A DNA stretch of 64,000 nt from Toxonevra muliebris (Eukaryota > Arthropoda > Insecta > Diptera > Pallopteridae): contig OY829328.1 of NCBI GenBank assembly GCA_963691655.1, positions 77,380,400-77,444,399 of the forward strand. Direction: 5' to 3'. Made by a program: the position numbers and the translations under genes. Shown in pieces: positions 32,615 through 44,352 of the stretch; positions within the stretch are counted from its first letter, which is position 1; each line of letters begins with the position of its first letter. Under the pieces are notes generated by a model. It did not search any database and was not told where the DNA came from. It saw only the letters and a program-made list of their open reading frames with translations.

Positions 32615-33640
32615 TCATGAACCTGAAAAAGCTGGAAACTGAAGGAACTTTAAACTGAAGAAACTTGAACTGAAGAGACTTGAACTACAGGTACTTGGTG
32701 GAATTTGAGTCTGAAAAAATTGAACCTGAAAAAATTTGAATCTGAAAAATCTTGAAATCTGAAGCCTGAAAAACTTGAACCTGAAGAAATTTGAACCTGA
32801 AAAACTTTGAACCTGAATAATCTTAAACCTGACGAATCCTGACATTAAAGGAATTTTAACCTGAAGACACCCTAACCCTGAACTTGAAGAAACTATATCG
32901 TACAAGAAGTGAAACCCGAAGAAATTTCAAACTAAAAAACTATAATCTGAAAGAATTCGAAAAAGAAAAAAATTTAATTTGTGGAGACTTTAACTTAACG
33001 AAACTTTCAACTGCAGAAATTTACAACATAATTAAAGAAATTTTAATCTTAAGAAACTTGAACCTGCAGAATTCGAACTTAAAGAAACTTGAACTCGAAG
33101 AAACTTAAACCTAAAAAATCTTGAATCTGAAGAAACTTGAACTTGAAAAAGCTTAAAACTGAAGGAAATTGAGCCTGCAGAATTTTAACTCGAAAAGTTT
33201 AAAACTGAAAAACTTTGACTCTGAAAGATCTTGAAACTGAAGAAACTTGAACCTGGAAAACTTGAACCTGGAAAACTTGAACCTGATGGAACTTGAACCT
33301 GAAGTAACCTGAACCAGAAAAAACTAAAACATGTAAAAAATGTAACCTAAAGAAACTTGAAACTGAAAAAACTTGAACAGGAAAATCTTGAACCTGAAGA
33401 AACTTCAAATTGAAGAAACTTAAGCCGAAGAAACTTGAGTATGAAAAAACTTGAACCTGAAAAAACTGAAACTTGAAGAAGCTTAAACTAAAGAAATTTG
33501 AAGCTGAAAAACTTAAACCTGATAAATCTTCAATTTGAAGGAGTATGAACCTGAAAGATCTTGAATCTAAAAGAATTTGAACATAAAAAACACTGAAACT
33601 GAAGAGATTTTTGCCTTGTGAAACGTGAACCTTAGGAATT
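32615..33640 (+). repeat. CTTGAACCTGAAGAAA minisatellite
   Basis: Roughly sixty degenerate 15-17-bp units based on AAACTTGAACCTGAAGA run through the interval. The motif differs from the GGTCTGAATTTT arrays. Frames here are repeat artefacts. Confidence 0.85.
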
Positions 33641-33644
33641 CTAT

Positions 33645-35340
33645 CTTTTTTTTTAACGAATAACTTTATCTCAGATTAAAAATCAGTTAATATTTAATCG
33701 AGTTATCGACGCGACCTGTTCGAAAAAAGTCTTTTCGAGAAAAACGCGTTTGAAGTTTTCAGTCCTTAAAGTTTTCATTCTACTTACTATCACTAAAATG
33801 GCTGTAACTCAGGCAATTTTTAGAATTTTGACTTGAAATTTTGTACACATTTGTATTTTTATGACCCGCCACAGTGCCGAATTTTGATCAGAAATTATGT
33901 AAAGAGTTTTCTTCTGTAATTATTACTTGTCAAATTTCTTTTGGAGGTAAAAAATTCAAACGGCATGAAATTCGAAAACTGATATATAATATCACAGGAA
34001 AACTCACAAGTGGAAACAGCTATAAATAATTGCTTTGAAAACAAAAGATTTTGCCAAAAGTTAAGAAGTATAATTATTTTCACACTCGGCTACTCATATT
34101 CGAAATTCGAAATTGTGCCGATCAAGCAAAATCAAAATCAGCTGAAAATCAAATGAACTTTTTTTCGTTAGATAGATTTGACCCCAAATGAATTTTTTCT
34201 ATTAAAAAAAAGAGAGTTTATAACTCCCCCATAATTTTGGAAAATTATATTTTAAACCACCATTGAACCAGAACAGAAAGAAATTAAAATTTCACTATGG
34301 TTTCAATTTCGTTATCAACCTCAACTCACAGTCAAGACATGTAAGACATAAATACGAAAAAAAAATGCAAATAAAATAAACTATGACAAATCGTGATACT
34401 ATTCTTGATTCATTTCTATAATACTTAATTTCTTACAACAAACTACAAACTTAATAAATGAAAAATAAGTAAAAAAATAAATAAATAAACAATGCAAAGT
34501 ACAAAAATAAATTTCTTCAAAGAAGAAGAATTTCACTTTTTCCAATTTCTATATACCTCTGCTATTTGTATAATACAATAATATATATACATACAATACA
34601 ATAATAATAATAATAACAACAACAACAGCAATAGTAACAATAATAGGAGCGACAACAAATAATCCAAGTCCGAAATAAAAAAAAAAAAAAATTAAAAAAA
34701 AATGTTTTATATGTATGTAAGTATATTTTATCATAGACTTGAGTTAACTTTTGTAATGGCTTACATGCATACACATATACATACATATAAAAACACTTAC
34801 ATATGTGATATTAAGATTGACACACAGACATAAACCTAATCTAAAATTTACATATCAATTTGTATATGTGTGTGGATATGCATAGTAGATGTATGTGTAT
34901 CTATATTGTATGCATATGTGTGAGTGTTTGTTTGCTTGTTTGTGTGTTCATACACAATAGATATCCGCGACATGTCACTGACCAAAATGCATTGGTTGAA
35001 CGTGATATGTTTAATAATAAATAATGGGCCTATTTTTAGTTTACACTCACACAAACACACACACACATATGTAGAAATTGAATTGAAGCATGTAAATGAA
35101 CGTTATCATTGAGAAATTCTGAAATTCAATTAAATTTGTTGCACATACTACTTAAATACATTACATTTCTATCTAGAAGTATCTTTCTAAAAGCATCAGT
35201 GGAAATATTTAGCATGTTGATATGTTTACAACAATAAACAAAACGAAATGATATGAGATATCAGTTACTTCTTAGTTGTTTTTTATTTACACCTTTATGC
35301 TAGAATTCGAGTTGGCGTACATACGAAAGGGAAAATGTTA
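33645..35340. other. AT-rich stretch with simple repeats
   Basis: No gene was recognised. AATAATAAT/AACAACAAC repeats lie at 34592-34640, and TGTGTG/TATGTG and CACACA repeats lie at 34780-35070. Confidence 0.65.
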
Positions 35341-35344
35341 TGCT

Positions 35345-35511
35345 GCAACCCGATCGCAAGTCTGTATGGCGTTGCCAACTAGAAAATCAAAATTCAATTT
35401 TCGAAATCAGCTGTTCTGGCAGAAATAAGCACAAGAAAATAAAAAAAAAAAATATTCCTTTTTGCAATATTTAGCGGAAAAAGTGAAATTTTTCAGTTAA
35501 TTGTGCAAGAA
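35345..35511 (+). promoter_or_regulatory. Possible promoter-like sequence
   Basis: GTTGCCAAC and CAGCTGTTCTGG phrases, followed by A-rich sequence and an ATG in a fair start context (GCAAGAAATGG), resemble short fly promoters with E-box-type CAGCTG motifs. There is no TATA box or independent support. Confidence 0.25.
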
Positions 35512-35691
35512 ATGGATTCGGTAATCGCTGCACTTATATCGCAGGAGAAAGAGAAAGCATTCATGAAAAATAATTTGGAGTTCCTACGACTGCTTGCATT
35601 CTCAGACGCCGATTGCATGGACACATCCAGTTCGTTCTTTCTTACTGTTGTTGAAATGTATGATGCCATTTCCAACCCACAGTTCTTCTAA
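35512..35691 (+). CDS. Hypothetical 59-residue protein
   Basis: The frame MDSVIAALISQEKEKAFMKN ... NPQFF starts at an ATG with good context and ends in TAA. Its composition is balanced rather than repeat-driven, with an acidic/Ser-rich middle (SDADCMDTSSSF). It has no domain I recognise. It could be the first exon or a remnant of a gene, a small transposon-encoded ORF, or chance. The minus-strand Myb/SANT-like fragment lies 220 bp downstream in convergent orientation. Confidence 0.3.
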   Translation: MDSVIAALISQEKEKAFMKNNLEFLRLLAFSDADCMDTSSSFFLTVVEMYDAISNPQFF

Positions 35692-35907
35692 TGCCTGACT
35701 TACACGTGTGCATGCCTACAGTGCCTACAATGACAGATTTCCCCAAATCCAACATTCATTAAAAACACGCATCTTATTTGGTCTGCCACCTATTGCCGCA
35801 GCTTCTGTTTTATTAATGGACAACTTCCCCTTAATGTAGCACTTATAATCCAACAACACTTTTTTTTCCAAGAAACTAGCAGTCCTTAGTTGGTGGTCCC
35901 AGGCTAT

Positions 35908-36108
35908 TCAATTGCAGAGAGGCATTCTCTCAAATCCCAGGACATCTTCTTTTGTCCCTTTGTCAAATCCATAAGCGATGTCAGGTCTTTCCTTAATCAA
36001 ATCAATAAGCCTTTCGTACTGCGCACGGTTTGACCTGGCAAAAATTTTGTATGTTTTTTGTATATTATTAAAATCTTTTTTTGTTGGCAATTCCTTTGGC
36101 TCCGACAC
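35908..36108 (-). pseudogene. Myb/SANT-like (zeste-type) DNA-binding fragment
   Basis: The 66-codon minus-strand frame begins MSEPKELPTKKDF and contains RAQYERLIDLIKERPDIA followed by GFDKGTKED. This resembles the first helix of the zeste-like Myb/SANT domain (QYERLVDLVEENPxLAKG), but the remaining helices (WxxLxxxLN, W..VW.D.K) are missing. Such domains occur in host regulators and in PIF/Harbinger accessory proteins. A preceding frame upstream on the same strand (to about 36265) ends with TAA just before it. Truncated; assignment rests on one motif. Confidence 0.4.
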
Positions 36109-36542
36109 CTTTTCTTATTCGTACAAAATGCCGCTCAAAAACGGCAAATCTCTGATCTGTTCGTTTTCAGGCATACCATCATTCGAACTTCGAATATTAC
36201 GAAATAGCAGCACAGATTCTAGCAAACCGTTTTTACTGTTCGTATCAAAACGTAACGTAGCATAGGGGTGTTAGTCTTTACCCTCAAATAACAAGGTTTC
36301 TTAAAAATTAAAGCTTTCATTGATAAATTATTGCCCCAAGAATATTTGAATCTTGCCATCTAGAGGGACTAACAAAAGTTCGCTTAGTAGGCTACAAGGA
36401 AAAGGTCAACTACAATTTTAGTTTCATAATTTTAGTCTTCATCGTTTATAAATTTTTCCATACATAATTCCCATGAATTTCTATGAATTTTTGAAGACAG
36501 TAGATTCACTTCAAAAAACAGTCCTAAAAATCGGGTTTTTTT

Positions 36543-36780
36543 TAGGTTGGCAACTTCGACATTAACTGCATGCATGCCGAAAATCTTTCCTCTCAACATT
36601 TTTTTTTTATTTTTGGCAACAACCAGAAATCATATGCCGCTAGGTCCGGGAAATATGGTGCTAGGCGAATTTCTTCAATCCTTGAGAGCGCAATGAAGTT
36701 GTTCGTTTTTTCAACAGGCGCTGTCGTGATGCAAAAAGTAGCGGCGCAGTTCGTCTTTCTTATAGTTCAGTCATTATAAA
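36543..36780 (-). pseudogene. mariner-like transposase fragment
   Basis: The minus strand reads LHHDSAPVEKTNNF, then APYFPDLAAYDFWLLPKIKK, matching the HHDNAPAHT and PYSPDLAPCDFWLFPK blocks of mariner transposases across small frameshifts and stops. The low-coordinate edge carries TTAGGTTGGCAACTT, similar to many mariner termini. Only the catalytic core remains. Confidence 0.65.
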
Positions 36781-37560
36781 GATTTACATCATAAAAATTC
36801 TGAACTGAGATTTTTCTTCAGTAATTGTTAGTGGGGGTATGATAGATTCAAAAACCACAAAAATCAGTTCTGGGGTTGCAGAGCGACCCCCCTCCCCCCC
36901 CCCCCCCAAAAAAAAAAAAAATTCCCCCTTTGGTGAAAAACGCCGTTTTTTTTACTAATAACTGGTTAACCGTTGGAGATATATAGTAGGAAAAATATAA
37001 AGTGCAAATCTAAAGCGTGTCGACAAAATCATTTAAAACAACAGGAATACTTAGAAAAACCTCGTATCTTTGGTGTAAGAAAGTAAATTTCTAAAAATTA
37101 AAATAAAAATAAAACACAAATGCACAATATAACTGCACAGCTCATTTGCATTTTCAAAAACAATTACATGCTATATACAAACGCCAACACAATTCAGAGC
37201 CAAAGTCATCGATCGATGCACATAGCACGTTCGAATAATGCAATTAATGCAATTTCACTTTTCTAAAACACCTAAAAATGAGTTTAATTTTCACTGTCTG
37301 GTATTGTAAAGTAATCATGTAAAAGAAATATGCATGGAATGACAACAAGTGGTGACACCTCGAAGAGATGTCGCGCGTGGGTTTGAGCTTACAGTGCGCC
37401 ATCTTCATTAAATGAGTTGCCAAAAATAGAAGAAGTTGTCAGAGATGAATGAAATTTGCAGAATGAATTCATAAGATAAATATTAAAAAGAATTGCGAAT
37501 ATTAGAAAAATCGGGCAAAAAACACGCCCACTTTTTATAAAGCACTAGGTAGCATAAAAA
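36781..37560. other. Stretch without recognisable genes
   Basis: A mixed C-run and A-run lies at 36887-36922. No gene or TIR pair is seen. Confidence 0.55.
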
Positions 37561-37564
37561 ACGA

Positions 37565-37800
37565 TCAATCTTTATATACATATATAATCGTAGAGTTTTG
37601 TGTGTATGTCATCGTGTAACTTCTGAACGACTGGACCGATTGAAGTCATATTTCCAAAATATATTTTCTTAGGGGGGAGGATGGTTCATAGCTATTCATA
37701 ATGGCTTTAAGTAGAGTGGGCGTGGCACTTCCCATACAATCCTTATATAGGTGGGATTGATAAAGGGGGTGTGGCACCTTCCATATAACCTGAATTTCTA
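37565..37800 (+). mobile_element. Possible Helitron-like 5' end
   Basis: TCTTTATATACATATATAAT at 37569, followed by GTGTAACTTCTGAACGACTG and GACCGATT, resembles the widespread insect repeat beginning TCTATATATATA with an ACGGCTGGACCGATTT block, often classed as Helitron. No CTRR hairpin end or Rep/helicase was found. Confidence 0.3.
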
Positions 37801-37848
37801 TTATGATTTAAAATTTAGATTCTTTCAGTTTTTTTAATTAGTGGGACC

Positions 37849-38550
37849 ATGCTCCTTTTTAATTTTCTACTACTATTTCTACTACTAATTCTACTACTAT
37901 TTCTACTACTATTTTCTATTAATTTTAGCCTCCTTTTTTTCTACAATTTTTTCTTATTTTCTACTACTTTTTCAACCAACATTTTCTACTACTATTTTAC
38001 TACTTTTTTTCTACTACTTTACACACATTTTTACATTTTTTTTACAATTTCTTTTTATTTTGTACCGCTACTTTCTACTATTTCTACTACTATTTTCTAT
38101 TAGTCTTAGGCTTCCTTTTTTCTACAATTTTTTATTATCTTCTACTACTTTTTCAACCAATATTTTTTACTACTATTTGAGTACTTTTTTTCTCTTACTT
38201 TTTTAATACATTTTTTCTACAATTTTTTTTTTTATTTTATACCACTTTCTACTATTTTTTTACTACTATTTTTTACTACTTTTTTACACTTTTCTCTACT
38301 ACTATTTTTTATTATTATTTCTACCACTCTTTCTACTCCATTTTTACTATTTTTGTACTTCTACGTTTAACTATTTTTCTACTACTTTTTCTGCTAATTT
38401 TTTATTATTTTTTTACAAAAATTTTTAATATTATTTTCTATTCTTTTTCCTACTATCTTTCCTACTACTATTTTTTCTTTTCCTTTTTTACTGCTATTTT
38501 CTACTACTTTTTCTATTCCTTTTTCTACTATTATTTCTACTACTTTATGA
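37849..38550 (+). repeat. TTCTACTAC-type minisatellite, second array
   Basis: Units based on TTTTCTACTACTATTTT fill the interval, as at 5980-6400, and end in a similar TACTTTATGAAATATCTT phrase. This suggests both arrays belong to one dispersed element. Confidence 0.8.
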
Positions 38551-38759
38551 AATATCTTAAGACTCTATCTTAAAATCCGTTAGGTGGCGCTGTTACAAAT
38601 ACTATATTTATAATAAATATCAAATTGGTTAAAATTTTTAAATAATTTTTGGGTTAGATATAATTTCAAGAATGGTCTTTGATATGAATATAGAGCCTCC
38701 TGAAATATTGTTTCTATAATTCAACTGAATCATAATAAAATTGTTCAATAAAAAAATAC

Positions 38760-39240
38760 ACTTAAAACTTATTCCTTTTTATTAAAAAATTCTGTAATTT
38801 CTATCTAACTGTTGAAATTATCTTTTTTTAGTCACGCCTGGATTTGTAGACATCCAGGAAAGCGTATTAAAATCAACTGCCTTGAGTTAGATATTTTCGA
38901 TAATTTCATGGTATTTTTCTTTAAGTGTATTAAACAGCTCATTTCGAAAATTGATGATTCTTTTCTAAAACATATTTTCATGTTGATCATAATTCATTTT
39001 TTATGATTTTTTGGGCCACATTGAGGTTTGAAGATATTCAGGAAGATATAGTCAAAATTTTAAAGGTAATTTTCTCAGAGTGTATAAGAGAGCTTGGTTG
39101 GAAAGTTGTTGCTAATTTTTTGAATATGTTTTCATGAATATTTCTGAATGCTTCTTTTCTTTTTAAAGTCACTTCTGGGTATTGAAATACCTATGAAAAT
39201 ATAGCAAAGAGCTTCTAAGATGAAAATCCTCTTTAATTTT
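38760..39240 (+). repeat. Degenerate dispersed repeat units
   Basis: Blocks near 38820, 39003 and 39165, and again near 40075, share a weak pattern: a T-run, GTCAC or CACA, GGATT..AGA.ATTCAGGAA and then TATAGC.AA. The LINE relic at 39420-39990 sits between the third and fourth. No coding capacity. Confidence 0.35.
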
Positions 39241-39419
39241 ATGATATTTTCCTCTTGTCAGCCTAGGGATCTCAGGGGCTGTAAGTAGTGCACCTCAGGA
39301 AGGTCTGAATATAATATTTCATCTCTTACCGTTATGGGTGTTTGTTCATGGCTATTCAAGCAAACTCTATAATTTTGAGTGAGATAAAGTGGAGAGGTCA
39401 AAATGGAATCAAAGCTGAC

Positions 39420-39990
39420 TTAAATGTGGCCACGGATTATATGACTTCAAATTTCGATTTTATTACTAGAATTCCAACTCTAGGAGAATAGACGAGTACA
39501 CTATCGCGGTGTCAAATGACGCTTGAACTAACCTAGATGATTGTATAATATCACGGGCCCTCTGGCCAAGCTTAGATAGGAAGAACACAAATGTCCTCTT
39601 AGGGCACAAGAAATTTGCAGTACGTCTGCTTACAGGAGGATAACTGTACATTATGCTATTGCACGAATGCTCCAACGGTGGCGTATTCCAACAAGCGGAC
39701 TGTGCAGAAGTTGTCATAATGAAGAAGAGACCGCAGATGAGTAGACTCCAATGTTTTGAGGTGGCGCTTTTTCAATAGTCTAACAAAGATAGCAAAAATG
39801 GAACTATCGGATCTTCTTACCTTCATTCGGAGAACCAAATGATTCAATAAAGACATTACCTGGACCACTGACGGAAGCCGTGGTTAGAGCCCTGCCACCT
39901 CCGGGCAATTTAATGAGGGCAATCGCAATATACAATTAAGTCTCCGAGTGGAAGTGCGAGTATATATTCGCACACGCCTTCCAAACCTAA
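39420..39990 (+). pseudogene. LOA/I-like non-LTR retrotransposon 3' relic
   Basis: Plus-strand pieces include KKFAVRLLTGG and LCRSCHNEEETADE (the CCHC region, compare CRFCNEEDESSEH of the intact element). They are followed by ELSDLLTFIRRTK and a frame running TWTTDGSRG to a stop. Downstream is a short UTR ending CCAAACCTAACC near 39988. Several stops and frameshifts are present. The tail is the same CCTAACC type as in the LINE at 3.3 kb, but the UTR differs, so this is a different subfamily. Confidence 0.6.
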
Positions 39991-40273
39991 CCTTTCTCGG
40001 AATGTATATTTTTTTTCTGATTGAATGAAGCTGGTGGTTAATTTTTGAAGAATTTTTCAAAATTATTTTTATTTATTTCAGATCACAACGGGGTTCAGAG
40101 TTATTCAGAAAAATATAGCAAAAGTTATGGAATTGACATGATATTTTATTCTCTCAGTGTATTACAAAGTAGCTCTAAAGGTTATTTTTACGTCACGGTA
40201 ATTAACAAACAAAAAATATGATCATGATGAGGATTAACTTGAAAATTCTCTTTAATTTCTCTAAGTGTATTAA

Positions 40274-41349
40274 CTCATTTTGATCCGGTACTAGTTGCCA
40301 TGATGCAATTTTGAAAATTTTCAAAACACAAATTCCGCATGCCTTCAATAAGAAATTTTGATACTTAAAAAAAATGTACAAAAAAATTGTTTCTGAATTT
40401 TAAAGGGTGTTGTAGTTTTGGGCTTACTCCGAAAAAATAAGGTGACCAGGTGTAAAAAAACTAAAATAAGAATCGTGGCGGATTCCGAAACCGGTCTCTG
40501 TATACACTGTTGTTGTAATGACTACATATATACGTTGAGCCTGTTATACATTATTTAAATAAAATAAGCACCTTCTGCACTCGTCACATGATGTGATAAC
40601 ACATTTCACGCATAAACTAAAATAAACTATGTAATAAAACAATAAATAAAAACAATTTTTGATATGTATTTAACAATATTCCACAACCGTTTTTGGTCTA
40701 GAAATTATATGTTGCATACTTTTGGGCTTAAAGTAAAATATATTAAAAAGTACACACTTATAAACTCACATTCCTCTATAAATTTTCTTTTCAGCCCCGA
40801 GTAAAGATGCTATCCTATCAAAAATTAAAAATGTTTCTATGTTATATTAGGAGCAATAAGTATTCCCTGGGATCAAATGTATTTAACAGAGTATTTTAGA
40901 AGTTAATATAAGTTGAAAAGAGAGAAATGTGGAAAATTTGCATTTTGGTTGAATTTTGACTATTTCTCCATATGGTTTTTTATAAAAGTTTAATCAACTG
41001 TAACTTCTTAAAAATATATGAGGACCTGTGGAATTATGATTTCTACATCTAGTTTATTATTTAATCTAGATGAATTTTTTATTTCAAATGCAAAATAATT
41101 AATTTTATTGTTTTTTGTTGATTTTCAAAACCAACTTCCAAAAAGGTATGTCTGTTCATCTGGCCTTTAAATCAAAAATAAAAAAAAATATATTATTTAA
41201 AATATTTTAAAATTATCTAAATGTCATTTTAAAATCAGTTCATATAGAAAGGTTAAACAGTGATTACTTTTGCAAAAAATGTATAAATGTATTTTTGACG
41301 AATTTTTAAAGTTGTTGATCGACAAATCAACCAGTCAGGCCAAAATGGG
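40274..41349. mobile_element. piggyBac-like non-autonomous element (family copy A)
   Basis: TTAA occurs at 40270-40273 and 41350-41353. The inward sequences CTCATTTTGATCCGG and (inverse) CCCATTTTGGCCTGA form imperfect TIRs. The right half aligns with 47565-48149. No transposase is encoded. Relative to copies at 1-147 and 47.6 kb it carries extra sequence, including the 89-bp insert at 40471-40559. Confidence 0.55.
40471..40559. mobile_element. 89-bp insert with 9-bp target duplication
   Basis: TAAAATAAG is present on both sides (40462-40470 and 40560-40568), and the homologous copy at 1-147 has a single TAAAATAAG with no insert. The insert ends in ATTATTTAAA, suggesting a short retroposed tail. 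No family was recognised. Confidence 0.65.
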
Positions 41350-41353
41350 TTAA

Positions 41354-42561
41354 AGAGATTGATTTGAAAGCTGTTGCACTGATGAACATTGTTCAAGTCA
41401 CATTAGAGTTTGCAGATACTCAAGGAGAAACAGTAAAAGACAATTAGATTGAGATAAAAACTTTGTAAATTTCATTGCATTTTTGGACATACCTACTCGT
41501 CATACCGATAGACAACCGCCTTCACCACTCTAATCTAGGTCCATTACTAATCATAGACTATTTACATCCTTGTACTACATACGAAACATTACCACTGATT
41601 ACATTGATTAAGAGGAGTGGTAATGCAAAAAAAATTTAGTATTAAATTAATGTGTTAAAAAAAAATCGCATTGCTTGCTGATTTAATATTAAGACAAACA
41701 AAATATTTTCACATAAATTTTCATAATAATTTTTATGGCATGTGCTTGAAGGTATAACTAGTAACAAAAAGTATCAACATATACATGCACACATACATAC
41801 ATACAAAGTACTATATGTGGTACGAGCAGACATACAAACAAATATATATATATTTAAATATTTTAAGTATTTTTCCCCTTAAATAAGTACGAGTAGTAAG
41901 TGAGTGAGTAAGTAAGTAAGTATTTTTTGGTTAATTTTTTTTTTTTTTAAATATATTTAGTATAATTTTTTTTTTTTAAGGCTAAATAAACTGTAAAGCG
42001 GAAGTAGGTCAGCACATTTTTAAAAACGATAAACGATGAATGAATGCGCGCGCAACGCATGCGCACACGACGCAATATCAACGCAGGCAGACAAAAACAC
42101 AAACAGACACACATACATACACACACACACATATAGTATGTCGTTGGACGACAAATAAAAAACGCATATGATGATGAAGACAACAAAAGCAGCAGGCAGC
42201 AGGCAACAACTATAACAACCACAACAACAACAACAACTATAATGACTACGTTAATGATAACGATGTTGTAGGTACAAGTAGGAGGTAGGTAGGTAGGTTT
42301 GTGTTTCTCTGCGTGTGTGTGTGTGTGTGTATGTGTGAGAGTGCGCGCGCAGGTGGAAGTGGGTCAGGCACACATATACATACTTACTACATGTGTGTGT
42401 ATGTATGTTTATAAATGTATGAACTTTTTGTGTAACTTAAGTGTCGCTCATCTTCGTTTAAATATTTCGAAATTAATATGATTATACTTTTAGTTGATGC
42501 TGTTGTTGTTGTTGCTGTTGTTGCTGAATGGACAACAAAGGCGGAGGAGGAAAGTAACGAT
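41354..42561. other. AT-rich stretch with microsatellites
   Basis: CACACA/CATACA repeats lie at 41795-41815 and 42105-42135, GTAAGTAA at 41890-41925, CAACAACAA at 42205-42240, TGTGTG at 42310-42332 and TTGTTGTTG at 42500-42525. This looks like ordinary fly non-coding DNA; no gene was seen. Confidence 0.65.
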
Positions 42562-43507
42562 ATATCCCAGTAGAAAAATTCATTAAGTCTAGCCAACTTA
42601 ACCTTTAACTATGGAGGTGAATTTTTTATCTTTTAACTTTACTAAAAAATTTTAGTAAAAAAAAGGTTTTTTGATAATTATTTGTTCTTAGAAAACAAGC
42701 TAATAACATTTTCAATTAAAATAAATCTAAAATTTGAAAACTTTTTTTTTTAAGTTCAACAAAACTGACACTTTATTTCACGAGACGGTGTAAAATTTAC
42801 CACCACCTCCACAGTTAATGAATTCAGCTTTTAAGTGTTGACTTTTTTTTACTCAATCAGGAAATAGTTCAGAAAACAATTAGATTTTACACATAGTAGA
42901 CACCAAGGTCATACATATCCCCTTATCACCGGCCCCCTCCCCGCTAGCTGTTATCTCGACGAATCGTTTTAACAAATCTGAAAATAATTCAAAGCTGAAA
43001 AAAGGAATTCTGTGGCACAGTTTTTTCTCATATCTTTTTCATATAAGGGAGAGCGAGCCTTCATGGACCGTTTTTCTTTTGGTTGACGCAATTCATTTCT
43101 TATCTGATATATAATTTTGTGCTTTATAACATTGTTAAGCTGTATGAGCATGTGAAGTAGATATCTTTTTGATCGATTTATTGAACGAGCAAATGGCTCG
43201 AAACGACTGACAGCCGTTTACGTTGCTGAATGCCTTCTACTAGCTCTCTAGCTAACCGCAAACGCGTGCAAATTTAAATTGAGTAATTTAATTGCGGTCC
43301 ATTTAACCCCGCTCTCCCCATACTCTTGAATTTAATAATGTAATCAGAAAATAATAAAATAATGAAATTCGAAAATAATTCAAGTCTCTTTCACATACCC
43401 ATTCATGATTTCGATGAATTCTGAAAATAATTCAGTACAGAATTTACTTTTCATTTAAAATATGTAATATTTTCTATATAAAATTTTCTAATAACACTGT
43501 ACAATAG

Positions 43508-43609
43508 GTTAGGTTGGAGTGGCTGTCGAGAGACACACTTAGGCCTGAACGGCCCATTGTGGTACCACATAGTTGGACCTACAGTTTAACGCCGATTCCG
43601 AACGGCGGT
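43508..43609 (-). mobile_element. 5'-truncated SINE with 14-bp target duplication
   Basis: On the minus strand this matches the 3' part of the SINE at 31510-31820 (ACCGCCGTTCGGAATCGGCG through the CCAACCTAAC tail). ACACTGTACAATAG is repeated exactly at 43494-43507 and 43610-43623. The tRNA head and box A/B are missing, so it is dead on arrival. Confidence 0.88.
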
Positions 43610-43679
43610 ACACTGTACAATAGCAGAAGACAAAGATCTACCACGAAAAATTGAAATTAAAAAAAAATTGATAATTTTT

Positions 43680-44045
43680 TTTTCATCCAAAACTCCTAAA
43701 ATGACATAATTCGTGTAGAAAATCATAAAAAAACAAAAAAAAAAAAATTTCTTCCATGAGCCCCTACCTTAACAATTTTTCGCATTTCTAAAAAAAAATT
43801 TTTTTTTCATCCATAACTCCTAAAATTGCATGATTCGTACAGAAAAATGAAAATATCAGAAAAAAAAATTTTTCATCCATGAACCCCTACCTTAACAAAT
43901 TTTCGAAAATACATAAATTTATTTAAAAAAAAATTTGTTCATCCAAAACTCTTAAAATTGCATCATTCGCGTAGAAAAACGAAAAAAACAGAAAAAAAAA
44001 TTGTTCATCCATGAGCCCCCACCTCATCAAAATTTTCAAAAAACG
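43680..44045 (+). repeat. Three-copy tandem repeat of about 125-131 bp
   Basis: TCATCCAWAACTCCTAAAAT recurs at about 43684, 43808 and 43939, each followed by a half-unit TCATCCATGARCCCCTACCT and an A-rich spacer. No coding content. Confidence 0.75.
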
Positions 44046-44352
44046 AAGATTTACGAATATACCCGAAAATTTATTTTACAGATTCGTGGTTAGTGGCTAA
44101 AAATACTTTAGAAAAACTGCGTTACAACTTAGATACTGTTTTAAAGTCAAGTCACATTTTGTAGTACAGTGTAATAAGTCAAGTTATTAAAAAGTTTCCA
44201 AAATAATATTTTCCAGTTCCAAATACTATTGAAAATTCTAAGTTTTTAGTTGTAAGTATTGGAAAACATAAAAAGTTATGCAATATTAATTGAATTCTCC
44301 AGCATTTGAATCAATTCAGACCTGAACACGGGCACTTTTTCTACTGGGATAT

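Larger units (their letters stand above)
42566..44348. mobile_element. Element with CCCAGTAGAAAAA ends flanked by ATAT
   Basis: CCCAGTAGAAAAA at 42566 and its exact inverse ending at 44348 are each bordered by ATAT (42562-42565 and 44349-44352). The 1783-bp interior has no transposase. It contains a truncated SINE and a tandem repeat. With ATAT counted as TIR, the arms are 17 bp. Superfamily is unclear. Confidence 0.55.

Noticed and set aside
34549..35112. Overlapping short frames on both strands
   Set aside because: Produced by AATAAT/AACAAC and TGTG/CACA microsatellites.
35371..36553. GTTGCCAAC at 35371 and its inverse at 36545 as TIRs of one element
   Set aside because: The right-hand copy is better explained as the terminus of the adjoining mariner fragment, and the match is only about 10 bp.
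39840..39890. RNase H active-site motif WTTDGSRG downstream of the LINE C-terminus
   Set aside because: It lies after the C-terminal block with no further RNase H motifs, so it is fragment juxtaposition or chance rather than a domain.
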